Part shown: positions 33,305 through 43,600 of the stretch, piece by piece
Position numbering within the stretch: position 1 is the first letter of the stretch
How the letters are laid out: each line of letters starts with the position of its first letter
Source: an uncultured Paraprevotella sp.
GTDB taxonomy: Bacteria > Bacteroidota > Bacteroidia > Bacteroidales > Bacteroidaceae
Length of the DNA: 64,000 nucleotides
Assembly: GCA_944320765.1 (NCBI GenBank)
Contig: CALUIS010000004.1
Span: 1 to 64,000 of the forward strand
Direction: 5' to 3'
The notes under the pieces: generated by a model
Seen by the model: the letters and a program-made list of their open reading frames with translations, nothing else
What the model was told of the DNA's origin: nothing
The model's database searches: none
Translations under genes and position numbers: made by a program

Positions 33305-35461
33305 TTATTCCGCCGTGATTTCCACCACGTGGCTGCTGAGCTTGTTGCCGGAGAACAGGTTCAGGCCCACGGTCATCAGGTAGTCGCCCGAAAGCACGCG
33401 GTCGTTGTCGGAGAGCCAGGAGCCTTGGCCGGGCATCAGGTTGATTTCTTTCACGCGGTATTGCTTGCCGGCGTCCAGGCCTTCCAGGCGGACGGGCAGG
33501 TATTTCTCCCCGTAGCCGGGATAGGTGTCGAAGGCGAAGACCACGGCTTTCTGCTTGTCCTTGCAGACGAACTGGGCCGCGGCGTGGGTGCGGTTGCCCT
33601 CGTAGGGCGACACGAGGCGGTAGAGGTCACCTTCCATGATGGCCGGGCGCAGCCGTTTGTAGTTCTTCACGGCTTCCTGGCAGTAGGCCAGGTCGTCGCC
33701 GCTCATGTCGCTGAGCTTGATGTCGAAGCCGAGCTTGCCCATCATGGCCACGTCGGTGCGGAACTTGACGCTGGTGTTCTTGTTCCACGAGGTGACGTGC
33801 GCGCTCATCGACTTGGCGGGGTAGAAGAACGAGTAGCCGTATTGGATGAACAGCCGCTGCAAGGGGTCGGTGTTGTCGCTGGCCCAGAATTCGGTGAAGT
33901 ACTTCAACGCCTCGTAGTCGATGCGTCCGCTGCCGCCGGAGCAGAGCATCATCGGCAGGTCGGGGTATTTGGCCTTGATGCGGTCGAGCACCTTGTAGAG
34001 GCCGCGCACGTAGTCCACGTAGAGGTGGGTCTGCTTGTCCTTCAGGTAGGGCGAGTAGATGTTGGTGATGGGGCTGTTGCAGTCCCACTTGAAATAGGCG
34101 ATGCCCGGGTACTTGGTCATCAGGCCGTCCACTACGCCGAACACGAAGTCCTGGACTTCAGGGTTGCTCAGGTCGAGCACCATCTGGTTGCGGAAGTAGT
34201 ATTCGTCGCGGTTGGGCAGATGGATGACCCAGTCCTTGTGCTTCTCGTACAGTTCGCTTTTGGGATTGACCATTTCCGGTTCAATCCAGATGCCGAACTT
34301 GATGTGGCGTTTGGCCGCCTCGTCCACCAGTTTCTGGATGCCGTTGGGCAGCTTGTGTTCCGTCTCCTGCCAGTCGCCCAACCCTTGGGTGTCGCTGTGG
34401 CGTTCGTACTTGTTGCCGAACCATCCGTCGTCGAGCAGGAACATGTCCACGCCCAGTTTCACGGCATCGTCCATCAGGCCGACCAGTTTGTCCTCGTTGA
34501 AGTCGAAAGCCGTGGCTTCCCAGTTGTTCAGCAGGGTCATGCGGTCGCCCTGCCCGTCCTTGAGCTGGTATTTGCGGGCCCAGTCGTGGAAGTCGCGGCT
34601 GGCCTGTCCGCGTCCGCAGTCGCTGTAGGTGAAGTAGAAGTCCGGCGTGCGGAAGGTTTCGCCCTTGGGCAGCTCGTATTCCGAGAAATACGGGTTGATG
34701 CCGGCGATGACGCGCAGGTCTTTCTTGTTGTCCACCTCGAAGGTGAAACGGAAGTTGCCGGTCCAGCCCAACGTGCCGAGGATGACTTCCCCTTCGTTCT
34801 CCGTAGACTCTTTGTCGAGCGAGAGGATGAACATGGGCGGGGTGAACATGTTGGCGCGCGCCCCCAGTTTGGTGTCGAGCACCTTCTTGCCGAAGTTGAG
34901 CGGCGTGGTGCTCATGGTCGCCTCATAGATCCAGTCGCCGGAAAATTCGGTGAGATAGTAGGCCGGACGGCTGAAGTGGAGCATGGCGGAAGCGTAGCGT
35001 TCCAGCTTGAGCGGTTTCTTCTCCTGGTGGCTGATTTCGGTGAAGGTCTTGATGATGTTCTCCTGCGTGTAGGCCACGTAGTGCAGCTTCACCGTCACGG
35101 GATACTTGTCGTCCTGCAGGGTGATGACGGTCTCGTTCACTCCCGGCTGCACGCTTTTGGAGGTGTGCGACACGTATTTGAGCAGCAGCGAGGGGTTGGC
35201 GTCGTTGTGGCGCACCTCGATGGCCGGCTCGAAATAGTCTTCCATGCCGTGGGTCAGGTAGGCTTCCGTACCCTTGGGCAGGTTCTGCAGGTCGCTTTCG
35301 TGGGCGAGCCGCTTGCCCAGGTAAGACTGGTAGAGCCGTCCCCCGTCTTCGGCCCGGAGTACGAGTCCGATGCGGTCCGTGTTGATTTGGATGAACTCAT
35401 CGGCGGATGCCGCGGATGCCAGCGCGAGCAGGCATAAGGATAATAAAGATTTTAATTTCAT
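33305..35461 (-). CDS. GH36 alpha-galactosidase (second of a tandem pair)
   Basis: A 718-residue exported GH36 enzyme with a signal peptide ending near SAASA. Nucleophile D460 lies in YFKWDCN and the acid/base D529 in FWASDNTD. Here the barrel motif is CSGGSGRIDYE, retaining the Asp that is Asn in the neighbouring paralogue. Landmarks LDDGWFGNKYERH and IWIEPEMVNPKSELYEKHKDW match across the pair, so the genes are paralogues, but the sequence differs enough for distinct linkage or substrate preference. It is 29 bases downstream of the SASA-type esterase gene, in the same leftward direction. Confidence 0.91.
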   Translation of the reverse strand: MKLKSLLSLCLLALASAASADEFIQINTDRIGLVLRAEDGGRLYQSYLGKRLAHESDLQNLPKGTEAYLTHGMEDYFEPAIEVRHNDANPSLLLKYVSHTSKSVQPGVNETVITLQDDKYPVTVKLHYVAYTQENIIKTFTEISHQEKKPLKLERYASAMLHFSRPAYYLTEFSGDWIYEATMSTTPLNFGKKVLDTKLGARANMFTPPMFILSLDKESTENEGEVILGTLGWTGNFRFTFEVDNKKDLRVIAGINPYFSEYELPKGETFRTPDFYFTYSDCGRGQASRDFHDWARKYQLKDGQGDRMTLLNNWEATAFDFNEDKLVGLMDDAVKLGVDMFLLDDGWFGNKYERHSDTQGLGDWQETEHKLPNGIQKLVDEAAKRHIKFGIWIEPEMVNPKSELYEKHKDWVIHLPNRDEYYFRNQMVLDLSNPEVQDFVFGVVDGLMTKYPGIAYFKWDCNSPITNIYSPYLKDKQTHLYVDYVRGLYKVLDRIKAKYPDLPMMLCSGGSGRIDYEALKYFTEFWASDNTDPLQRLFIQYGYSFFYPAKSMSAHVTSWNKNTSVKFRTDVAMMGKLGFDIKLSDMSGDDLAYCQEAVKNYKRLRPAIMEGDLYRLVSPYEGNRTHAAAQFVCKDKQKAVVFAFDTYPGYGEKYLPVRLEGLDAGKQYRVKEINLMPGQGSWLSDNDRVLSGDYLMTVGLNLFSGNKLSSHVVEITAE

Positions 35462-35490
35462 AAGGCATATCTGTTTTTATTGTTTCTCAA

Positions 35491-37488
35491 TTACCAGTTG
35501 TCGGTCCGGAACGGAGCCACGGGCAGTCCGGACGGGGTCTGCAGGGTGCATTCCGGGTTGTCGGCCCAGCCGTAGCGGACGGCCACGGGGATTTTTACCT
35601 CCGGGGCGCTGACTATCACTTGCTGGCCGTCAGTATAGGCTTGTGCAGGATAGAATTTATGGTCCGGTCCGGCGATGGTGAAGCCCTTGATGTCGCTGTT
35701 GGCCGTGAATGGCTCTCCGATGTCCGGGAGGGTGAAGCTGACGCGAACTTTGCCGTCGGCCCCCACCGTATAGCCGTCGTAAACGGGGGCTTGCGCCGGG
35801 ATGTCTTGTCCGTAGGTGTCAGCCAGCGCGATGACAGCCAGGCGGCGTGCCACCTCCTGCTTGTTCTTCGGATGGATGTCGCCCGCCTCGCCGATGTCGA
35901 TGTTGCCGGCCATGCGGGTGTGCGCCAGATGCTGTGCCTTGGATTGCGCCTCACGCAGGGCGGCCCATGGGGAATCGGGCTGCACGTCCTTGCGCTCCAG
36001 ATAATTGGCCAGCTGCACGAAGTAGAACGGCATGTCCGGACGGGCGAACTGTTCGCGCCAGTCCGTGATGAGGGCCTGGAACAGGCTTTCGTATTGTTCG
36101 GCGCGTCCCACGTTGGCACAGCCTTGATACCAGATGACACCCTTGATGGGGTAAGAGAGGCAGGGATGTACCATGGCGTTGAACAGCACAGACGGGAAAG
36201 AGGATGATCCGGGGGACTGGGGAACGGGAGGCATGTCGGCCGTGGAGCAGCCTACGTTGTATTTCCATGTCCCGGCGAGCGGGATGAGGGTCTTGCTCTT
36301 TCCGCACCGGATGTCCATGTCCTCGGCCTTTCCGGCGATGCCGCCTTCACCGCCCATGTCGGTCACCTTGACCGTGAGCGTGTTGTGCCCGGCCTTGACC
36401 AGGCGGGCGGGGATGGTGTAATGCCTTTGCACGTTGTAGCCCGCGCCGCTGGCGATTTGTTCGCCGTTCCAATAGATGACGTCTTCGTCATCGATGATGC
36501 CGGGATTCAGCTGCAGTTCCTTGCCGGCCCACCCGGACGGGATCTCCACCGCCTTGCGGAACCAGACGATGCCGTCGAAGCCGGGCAGCCCTTGGCCTTC
36601 CCAGTATCCGGGCAGCTCCATGTCGGCCCATCCGCTGTCGTCCACATCGTTGCTTGTCCAGCATTCCTTTCCGTCGCGGTATCCTTTGTCGATGCGGGTC
36701 ATGCCGGCTTTCCAGGCATCCATTTTCGTCTGGTAGTCCTGCCATACCCGGTCGTGGTCGAACCCCATGGCTTCCAGCTGTGCCACCTGTTCCTGATAGC
36801 CCATGACTTGTTTGAGCGACTGGGAAGAGGTCCAGGCCTCGGCGGGCGTGCCGCCCCAGGTGCAGTCGATGACCCCTACGGGGACACCCAGTTTCTGGTG
36901 CAGCTCGCGGGCATAGAGGTAGGCCACTGCGGAGAATTCCGGGACGGTGGACGGAGAGCATTCCTGCCATCCGCCCATGGTGGAAGTCACCTGGTAAGCG
37001 TCGAGCGGAGCCACAGCCGTATTTTTCTTCACTTGGAAAAGGCGGATGCCGGGATAGCCGGCCGCCGCGATTTCCTGCTCGTAGTTCTTGATTTTACCCC
37101 AGCCGGCCAGCGGCATTTCCATGTTGGATTGTCCGGAGCAGAACCATACTTCGCCCGACATGACGTTGTCCAATACGGTTTTCTTCCCGTCGGAACAAGT
37201 GATGCGGTAAGGGCCGCCCGCATCGGGCGTGGAGAGTGTGACGCTCCAGTTGCCTTCCGCATCGGCCTTTGTTTCATGGCTCTGTCCGTCCCAACTGGCT
37301 TTCACGGTGACTTTTTTGTTCGCATCGGCTTTGCCGAAGAGTTCCAAGGTGGCGTTCCGTTGGACAATCATATTGTCCGAGAAGAACGCGGGGAACGTCA
37401 CCTTGGCCTGCAAGGGAAAAGCGGTTCCCGCACAGAAAATGGCTGTGGAGATGGCGAGCCTTTGTTGGATGTGTCTGATGCTTTTCAT
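35491..37488 (-). CDS. SASA-type carbohydrate acetylesterase (sialate O-acetylesterase family)
   Basis: A 665-residue exported esterase. The signal peptide ends near PLQAK. The SGNH-like catalytic set is visible: S121 in CSGQSNMEMP, and D537/H539 in GDIHPKNKQEVARRLA. A beta-sandwich jelly-roll domain (WADMELPGYWEGQGLPGFDG, WFRKAVEIP) is inserted at about residues 285-400 before the catalytic domain resumes at VIWYQGCANVGRA. Family members remove O-acetyl groups from sialic acids or from plant polysaccharides; the sequence alone does not tell which. Placement between GH2 and GH36 genes suggests deacetylation to expose a glycan to those enzymes. Confidence 0.86.
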   Translation of the reverse strand: MKSIRHIQQRLAISTAIFCAGTAFPLQAKVTFPAFFSDNMIVQRNATLELFGKADANKKVTVKASWDGQSHETKADAEGNWSVTLSTPDAGGPYRITCSDGKKTVLDNVMSGEVWFCSGQSNMEMPLAGWGKIKNYEQEIAAAGYPGIRLFQVKKNTAVAPLDAYQVTSTMGGWQECSPSTVPEFSAVAYLYARELHQKLGVPVGVIDCTWGGTPAEAWTSSQSLKQVMGYQEQVAQLEAMGFDHDRVWQDYQTKMDAWKAGMTRIDKGYRDGKECWTSNDVDDSGWADMELPGYWEGQGLPGFDGIVWFRKAVEIPSGWAGKELQLNPGIIDDEDVIYWNGEQIASGAGYNVQRHYTIPARLVKAGHNTLTVKVTDMGGEGGIAGKAEDMDIRCGKSKTLIPLAGTWKYNVGCSTADMPPVPQSPGSSSFPSVLFNAMVHPCLSYPIKGVIWYQGCANVGRAEQYESLFQALITDWREQFARPDMPFYFVQLANYLERKDVQPDSPWAALREAQSKAQHLAHTRMAGNIDIGEAGDIHPKNKQEVARRLAVIALADTYGQDIPAQAPVYDGYTVGADGKVRVSFTLPDIGEPFTANSDIKGFTIAGPDHKFYPAQAYTDGQQVIVSAPEVKIPVAVRYGWADNPECTLQTPSGLPVAPFRTDNW

Positions 37489-37505
37489 TATATAATAGAA
37501 ATTGG

Positions 37506-37540
37506 ACTCTCCAGCCGATATGGGATGGCGGCTGGAGAGT
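37506..37540 (-). promoter_or_regulatory. Hairpin between the GH2 and acetylesterase genes
   Basis: ACTCTCCAGCCG and CGGCTGGAGAGT form a perfect 12-bp stem with an 11-base loop. It lies between the GH2 stop and the next start codon, with no clear leftward T-tract, so it may protect the upstream mRNA or partly terminate it. Confidence 0.5.
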
Positions 37541-37546
37541 TTGTTG

Positions 37547-40513
37547 TCAGTCTATGGCGTTATAGGGTCTCACAATCAGTTTGTACTTGCCGCCCTGCAG
37601 GAGGGATTCGTCGAAGGTGATGCGCACGTTCTTCTTCTCTCCCGGCATGAGGGTGAAGTAGTTGTCGTCCATCAGGGCGGGGAGCAGGCGTTCGCCGTCC
37701 GAGGCGCGCACGGCCTGCACGCGGACACCGAAGGCTACCGACTTGGCGGACTTGGGCAGTCCGATGGTGGCCTGTATCGTAGCTTCCCCGTTGTCGTTGC
37801 GGGTCAGCTTGGAGGATACGTCCAGTTTCACGCCCGGGAGCTGTTCAAGGGCGTTGAAGTTGGTACGCTCGTTCCCGCGCCAGTAGTTGTTGGTGGAGAT
37901 GACCTTGCCGTCCTTGTCCTTGAGGGTCAGACGGAGGAAATGCACGTCGCTCAGGCCTTCCGACGCAGGAGTGCCGCCCAACACGTCCATGCTCCACAGC
38001 GAGTAGCCGAACCACCAGCCCAGCTCGATGCCCAGCATCCGGACATAGCGTGCCTTCACTTCCTTGGGGAAGAACACTTCGTTGACGCCCTCGCGGCCTT
38101 CATCGGTCTTGTAGACTTCCGTCCAGCTCTTGGCATCGTTGGACACCTGTATCTTGTAGGACTTGCCGTAGGCGGCTTCCCAGTTCAGGCGTACGCCGCC
38201 CACCATTTTCTCGCTGCCGAGGTCCACGTAAATCCACTCGTTGTCGGCACGCAGGGCGGCCCAGCGTGTGTCGTCCTTGCCATCCGTGACAAACGAAGGC
38301 TCGCCTTGGGTCGTGGATGAGGCCACGGCGGGGCAATTCAGTGAGAGGATCTCGCGTTCGGTGCTGAACTTGAGCTTGAAGCACTTGGCCACGGCGTTGG
38401 AGAGCGCATCCACGTTGGCTTTCTCGCTGTAGCGTTCCACCAGTCTGCCGTCCATGTTGTAGACTTCCGCCTCGGCAGTCAGTCCTTCGATGTCTTTGGA
38501 TGAAGTGTTGGCCACCTTGACTTCTTCCGTGACGGGATTCCAGTAGATGTGTACGGGTTCACAGGCTTGCTTGCAGCCGAAATAGGCGCCGGTCAGGTCG
38601 CCGTAGTAGTCGTACGTCTGCCATACCATGCAGGGGTACGATGCGCCGCTCATCCAGAGCATCGCGCCGGAGGCGTCGTTCCACATGCGGTCGAGCCATC
38701 CCTCGAAGAGTGCCTTGTTGCTCTCCAGGTTGACCCATTGCGACTTCTCGCAGAACTCCTCGGCGTTATCCGCGCCGCCATAGCTGTTCTCGATGAGGGC
38801 GGTGTGCTGTTCCGGGCCGGCGTTGAAGGCCATGGGGCCGTAATAATGCAGGTCCCACATCTTGTTGATGGGCCACAGGTCCTTTTCGGGAATGAACTTC
38901 ACGAGGCTTTCGTAGTTGGGGACCGCGGCCGTTCCGATTTCCGTGCGGAAGCCCCACCCGCGGGTGAATCCGCTGCCGGACTTGCAGTCGGGGTAGGCGG
39001 TGAAGTACCAGCGCGGGTCTTTGGCATCCCACGGGCCGCTGCCGCTCAGTCCTCCGTTGTTGGAGCAAGGTTGGAAATGGCGGTCGCCGCCGTCGAACGT
39101 GCGCACGTTCTCGGCCATCCATCCGGTGAGGGGCGGTTCGGGCGTGCCTTCGTTGTCGCCGCACCACACGGCGATGCAGGCATGGTTGCGCAGCCGCTTG
39201 ATTTTCTCGATCATGTTGTGGTTGAAGGCGTTCAGGTCGTAGGGCAGGTTCGGGTTGGAGTTAATCCAGAAGTCGTCCCACACCATGATGCCCATCTCGT
39301 CGCAGTATTGGTAGAACTCGTCGTCCGTGACGGAGCCGAGCCAGTTGCGTATCATGTTGAAGTTCATCTCCTTGTTGAAGCGCACGAGCGTCTTGTACTC
39401 CTCGCCGCGCAGGCGGAGCATGTATTCGCTCATGCCCCAGTCGGCACCTTTGACGAAGACGGGCGTGTTGTTGATGTAGAGGTGGAACACACCGCCTTTC
39501 TTGTCGTAGGCATATTGGCGGATGCCGAAGCGGATGTCGCGGGTCTCGGACACCTGTCCGTCGCGCGACACTTCCAGCCGGCAGGTATAGAGGTTCGGTT
39601 CGCCGTAGCCGTTGGGCCACCAAAGGCGCGGGTTGTCCACCACGAGCTGCGGGTAGTAACGCTTGTCGAACTTGATGGTCTTGGTCTCACCGGCCTGCAG
39701 GTCCACTTCCTGGGTGAAGGTGATGTCGCCCGGCGTAATGGTGCCTTTCACGATGGTCTTTCCGGACTGTTCACCGTGGTTGGTGACTTCCGTTTGCAGG
39801 GTCAGTTCGGCCTGCGAGCGCGACACCAGCTTGGAGCGCATCCAAGGGTCGGTCAGGGTGGATTTGCCCGTGTTTTCCAGCCACACCTTGTCGGTCAGAC
39901 CGGAGTTGCGTCCGGGAACGTAAGGCATCCAGTCCCATCCGCCGCTGGAAAGGTAGTTGGGGCTGCCTTGGTTGGCCAGCGGTGTCTTGGGGATGTCCAC
40001 CAGTACGGCGAGGGTGTTGGTCCCCTTGCGGTCCACGATGTCCGTCACATTGAAGTGCCCGCGGTGCATGAAGCCGTCCAGCTCGCCGATGTACGTGCCG
40101 TTCAGGTAAATCTCGCCATGGCGGTTGATGCCGTTGAAGTTGAGCCAGACGATTTCCTTGTCAAAATCGCCGGGTACGCGGAACTCCGTGCGGTACCAGA
40201 ACTTGCGGTCATATTTGGCGCGGTCCACGTTTTGGATGTTGTCGCCGAAATTGGGGTCTTTTTCCAGTCCGGCTTCCACATAGGACGTAAAGACGGTTCC
40301 GGGAACGACGGCCTTGACGGCTTTGGGGTGATGGTAACCTTCCTGCATGAGCGGGAGGAAGTCCTTCATGGCGGTGCCCACTTCGGCTTCGGGTACGACG
40401 GTCCATTCCACCCCTTGCGTGCCGCTGTGCAGGCAGAAGGTTTGTGCGGAGGCCTGCATGGAAGCAATCGCGCTCCAAAGCAGCAGGCTGAATAGTTTTT
40501 TGTTTTTCATCAT
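37547..40513 (-). CDS. GH2 exo-beta-glucosaminidase-like hydrolase with discoidin domain
   Basis: A 988-residue exported GH2 enzyme with a signal peptide ending near ASAQ. An N-terminal jelly roll (WYRTEFRVPGDFDKEIVWLN, GINRHGEIYLNGTYIGELDG) and Ig-like domain precede the TIM barrel. The probable acid/base is E455 in WCGDNEG and the nucleophile E525 in GFRTEIG; their 70-residue spacing matches exo-beta-D-glucosaminidases of the CsxA type. At about residues 734-846 a discoidin (F5/8 type C) domain is inserted (WIYVDLGSEKMVGGVRL, ARYVRMLGI). The substrate could be a terminal beta-linked glucosamine or mannose. It is the first gene of the leftward hydrolase group and carries its own promoter. 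Confidence 0.87.
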   Translation of the reverse strand: MMKNKKLFSLLLWSAIASMQASAQTFCLHSGTQGVEWTVVPEAEVGTAMKDFLPLMQEGYHHPKAVKAVVPGTVFTSYVEAGLEKDPNFGDNIQNVDRAKYDRKFWYRTEFRVPGDFDKEIVWLNFNGINRHGEIYLNGTYIGELDGFMHRGHFNVTDIVDRKGTNTLAVLVDIPKTPLANQGSPNYLSSGGWDWMPYVPGRNSGLTDKVWLENTGKSTLTDPWMRSKLVSRSQAELTLQTEVTNHGEQSGKTIVKGTITPGDITFTQEVDLQAGETKTIKFDKRYYPQLVVDNPRLWWPNGYGEPNLYTCRLEVSRDGQVSETRDIRFGIRQYAYDKKGGVFHLYINNTPVFVKGADWGMSEYMLRLRGEEYKTLVRFNKEMNFNMIRNWLGSVTDDEFYQYCDEMGIMVWDDFWINSNPNLPYDLNAFNHNMIEKIKRLRNHACIAVWCGDNEGTPEPPLTGWMAENVRTFDGGDRHFQPCSNNGGLSGSGPWDAKDPRWYFTAYPDCKSGSGFTRGWGFRTEIGTAAVPNYESLVKFIPEKDLWPINKMWDLHYYGPMAFNAGPEQHTALIENSYGGADNAEEFCEKSQWVNLESNKALFEGWLDRMWNDASGAMLWMSGASYPCMVWQTYDYYGDLTGAYFGCKQACEPVHIYWNPVTEEVKVANTSSKDIEGLTAEAEVYNMDGRLVERYSEKANVDALSNAVAKCFKLKFSTEREILSLNCPAVASSTTQGEPSFVTDGKDDTRWAALRADNEWIYVDLGSEKMVGGVRLNWEAAYGKSYKIQVSNDAKSWTEVYKTDEGREGVNEVFFPKEVKARYVRMLGIELGWWFGYSLWSMDVLGGTPASEGLSDVHFLRLTLKDKDGKVISTNNYWRGNERTNFNALEQLPGVKLDVSSKLTRNDNGEATIQATIGLPKSAKSVAFGVRVQAVRASDGERLLPALMDDNYFTLMPGEKKNVRITFDESLLQGGKYKLIVRPYNAID

Positions 40514-40543
40514 GTTTTTGAGTTTGTTTTTTCCAATAAGAAT

Positions 40544-40620
40544 GCCGGATTGCCTTTCATCTTTTGCAAGTCCATCCGGGGATTATGTTGCAAATATAGA
40601 ATGATGAAAAGCAATCCGGC
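40544..40620 (-). promoter_or_regulatory. GH2 promoter flanked by an 18-bp inverted repeat
   Basis: The minus-strand -7 element TATATTTG lies at 40591-40598. It is flanked by GCCGGATTGCCTTTCATC (40544-40561) and GATGAAAAGCAATCCGGC (40603-40620), complementary at 17 of 18 positions with 41 bases between. The right arm would cover the -33 region, and the left arm lies in the mRNA leader. This could be a paired operator for the neighbouring two-component regulator or a structured leader. Confidence 0.55.
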
Positions 40621-40668
40621 TAAACAAAGTACTCCAGAAAATGCTACGTTTGACGCATTCCGCCTTTT

Positions 40669-43600
40669 TTATGTCTTTTTTCTTTTTCCTTGCATTAAAT
40701 CTTCTAAGTCGATGTCCTGGGATTGGCGCACCTTGTTGCGGGTTTCCGAGACTTGTTTCTCAAAATCCTTGGGTGTCATTCCGAATTGTTTGCAGAACAG
40801 TTTGCTGAAATAGGAGTGCGAGTTGAATCCCACCATGTAACAGATTTCCCCTACGCGGTATTTGCCTTCCTGTATCATCTCCGCCGCCTTTTTCAGCCGG
40901 ATGATCCGGATGAAGTCGATGGGCGACATGTTGAACAGCGTTTTGATTTTGCGGAGCAGGCTGGAGCGGCTCATGGCGAGTTCCGTGGCCATGCGTTCCA
41001 CGTTGAAAGTCTCGTCCTCGATGTTGGCGTTGATGACTTCCATCACCTTGTTCATGAATTCCTCGTCCTCCTTGCTCATCTGCATGTTCTCCATCGGGAA
41101 GAAGGGACGTTTGGCGAATGATTCGCGTTCCTTCCTGCGGTTGCCCAGCAGCGAGAGGATCTGGGCTTTCAGGTAATTATAGGAGAACGGTTTCTCGATG
41201 TAGGCTTCCGCGCCGGCTTTCAGTCCGTTGATTTTGCTGTCGGTGTCGTTCTTGGCCGTGAGGAAGATGATGGGGATATGGCTCAGGTTGATGTCCCTTT
41301 TTATGGCCTTGCAGAGGTCGAATCCGTTCATGCCAGGCATCATCACGTCGCTGACGATAAGGTCCACGTGTTCTTTCCGTAGAATCTCGAGGGCGGTTTT
41401 GCCGTTGGGGGCGGTCTCCACGATGAAAAGTTCGGAGAGCCGTTCTTTCATGAAGTTGCGGATGCTCTCCTCGTCTTCCACGATGAGGATGACGTTTCCT
41501 TTCGGGCATTCGTCGGTTGCGATGCCCTCGTTGAGCGGCAGGTCGGCTTCGCTGAGGGCCTGGCTTTCGTCCATGGCCGCCTCGTCCATGTTGAGAGGCA
41601 CGGTGAGTACGAAAGTGTTTCCCGGGCTTTGCGTGTCAAGCATGAGCGAGCCTTTGTGGAGCAGTGCCAGCGAGCGGGCCAATGCCAGTCCGATGCCTAC
41701 CCCCCGTTTGTTTTTCACTTCCTCGTTCTGGTAGAACGGCTCGAAGATTTGTTCCGCCTTGTCTGCCGGAATCTTTTCCCCGTCGCTGTACACGCTGACG
41801 GAGAAATTCCCGTCGTGGCGGGTCAGGCTGACGGCGATATGTTCCCGTCCGTATTTCAAGGCGTTGTTGAACAGGTTGCTCAGGATTTTGGTGATAGCCT
41901 CTTTGTCGATGTTGGCGAGGATGCCCTTTTCCAACTGTTCCACTTTCAGTTCCTTATGCTGGTGGGTGAAGGTCGGCTCGAAGCGGTCCACGGTTTCTTG
42001 TAGCAGTTCGGATACGTTCACGGTCTCATAATTCAGCGTGAGCTTGTTGGCTCCCATCTTTTGGAAGTCAAGAAGTTGCGATGCCAGATTGAGCAGCCGC
42101 CGCGTGTTCGTGGCGATGACGTCCAGGTTTTTGTTCAGCTTCTCGTCGCGGATATCCATTTCCTGGATGATTTCCAGCGGCCCGTTGATGAGGGTGAGCG
42201 GGGTGCGGATTTCATGTGCGATCTCGGTGAAGAACTCCACCTTGTTCTGGTTGAGTTCCTTTTCCTTTTCTATCTCGAAGAGCTTCTGCCGTTCGGCAAG
42301 CTGGTGGTTCTTGTGCCTCCGGTACCAGTAGAACCACACCGCGAAGATGCCGGCCACCAGGATAGCATAACCGGCGTAGGCCCATGAGGAACCCCACCAG
42401 GGCGGAAGGACGGTGATGTCCAATGAGCGGGTGGCGTAGCGTGCGGGGTCGGTGTTGCCGCCATGTGTGGCGGCGCGCAGGTGCAGGGTGTACTTGCCCG
42501 GCGGAAGGTTGGCGTAAGAGATGCTGTTGCCCCGGCTGACGCGTATCCATTCCTCGTCAATCGGGTCCAGTTTGTAGGCGTAGGCGTTGGTCTGCGTGGT
42601 GGAATAGGAAAGCAGGGCGATGTCGAGGCTGATGTTGGCCCGGTCGTATGGCAGGACAATCTTGTCGGTGCAGAAGATGCTTTTGTCGAGAGGGGATTCT
42701 GCCGAATGGGGAGTCACTTCCTCGTTGAAGATGGAGAGGCGTGTGATGTATATGGGCGGAAGGGTGGCGGTCTGTTCCTTGATGCGCGGATTGAAAGCCA
42801 CCAGTCCTCCGATGGTGCCGAAATAGAAGTTCCCGTCACGCCCCTTCACGGCGGACTTGTAGTTGAACTGGTTGCTGCAGAGGCCGTCGTTGGTGGTGAA
42901 CACGCGGATGTCCCTGGTGCCGGGCTTGAAACGCACCAGCCCGCGGTTGGTGCCGAACCAAAGGTAGCCTTCTTCATCTTCCAGCACCTTGTAGACGGTG
43001 TTGTCCGGCAGGCCTTCTTCTATGGAGAAGCGGGTGAAGTCGTCGGTTTTATGATTGTAGCGGCAGAGCCCGCCCCGGTCGGTCGAGAGCCAGATGTTCC
43101 CCTTGCTGTCTTGCATGAGCGAGCTGACGGCATTGGAGCTGATGGCGTGCCCTTCGGGTGCGCTGTCGATGGTGTAGTGCTTGAGTGCCTTTGTCTTAGG
43201 ATGGTATTTGTACACGCCTTTCCCCATGGTGGCGAACCAAAAGGTGCCGTCTTTCTCCTGCAAGATGTCGAACACCCACATGCCCTGCAGTTCCGGTACG
43301 GGGGCGAAATGCAGGGAGCCTTTGGGGGCGCAGAAGATTCCCTGGTCCGAACCGGCCCAGAGCGTGCCTTGGGAATCCATGTGGAGCGAATAGACGCTGC
43401 ACCCGCTCTTGCCGATGTTCATTTCTTCGTAGGAGTGGTATTCCATGCGTCCTTTTCCGTCGGTGATGGCCATTCCTTTTTTATGGAAGTTGCAGTAAGT
43501 CTTTCCGTCGAAAGAGCTGATGGCTACGGTAATGTCGGCATTTCCGTCTGTGGGCGGAAGGGTCAGGCGTGAGATGGCATGTGTGGCGGTAGACAGGATG

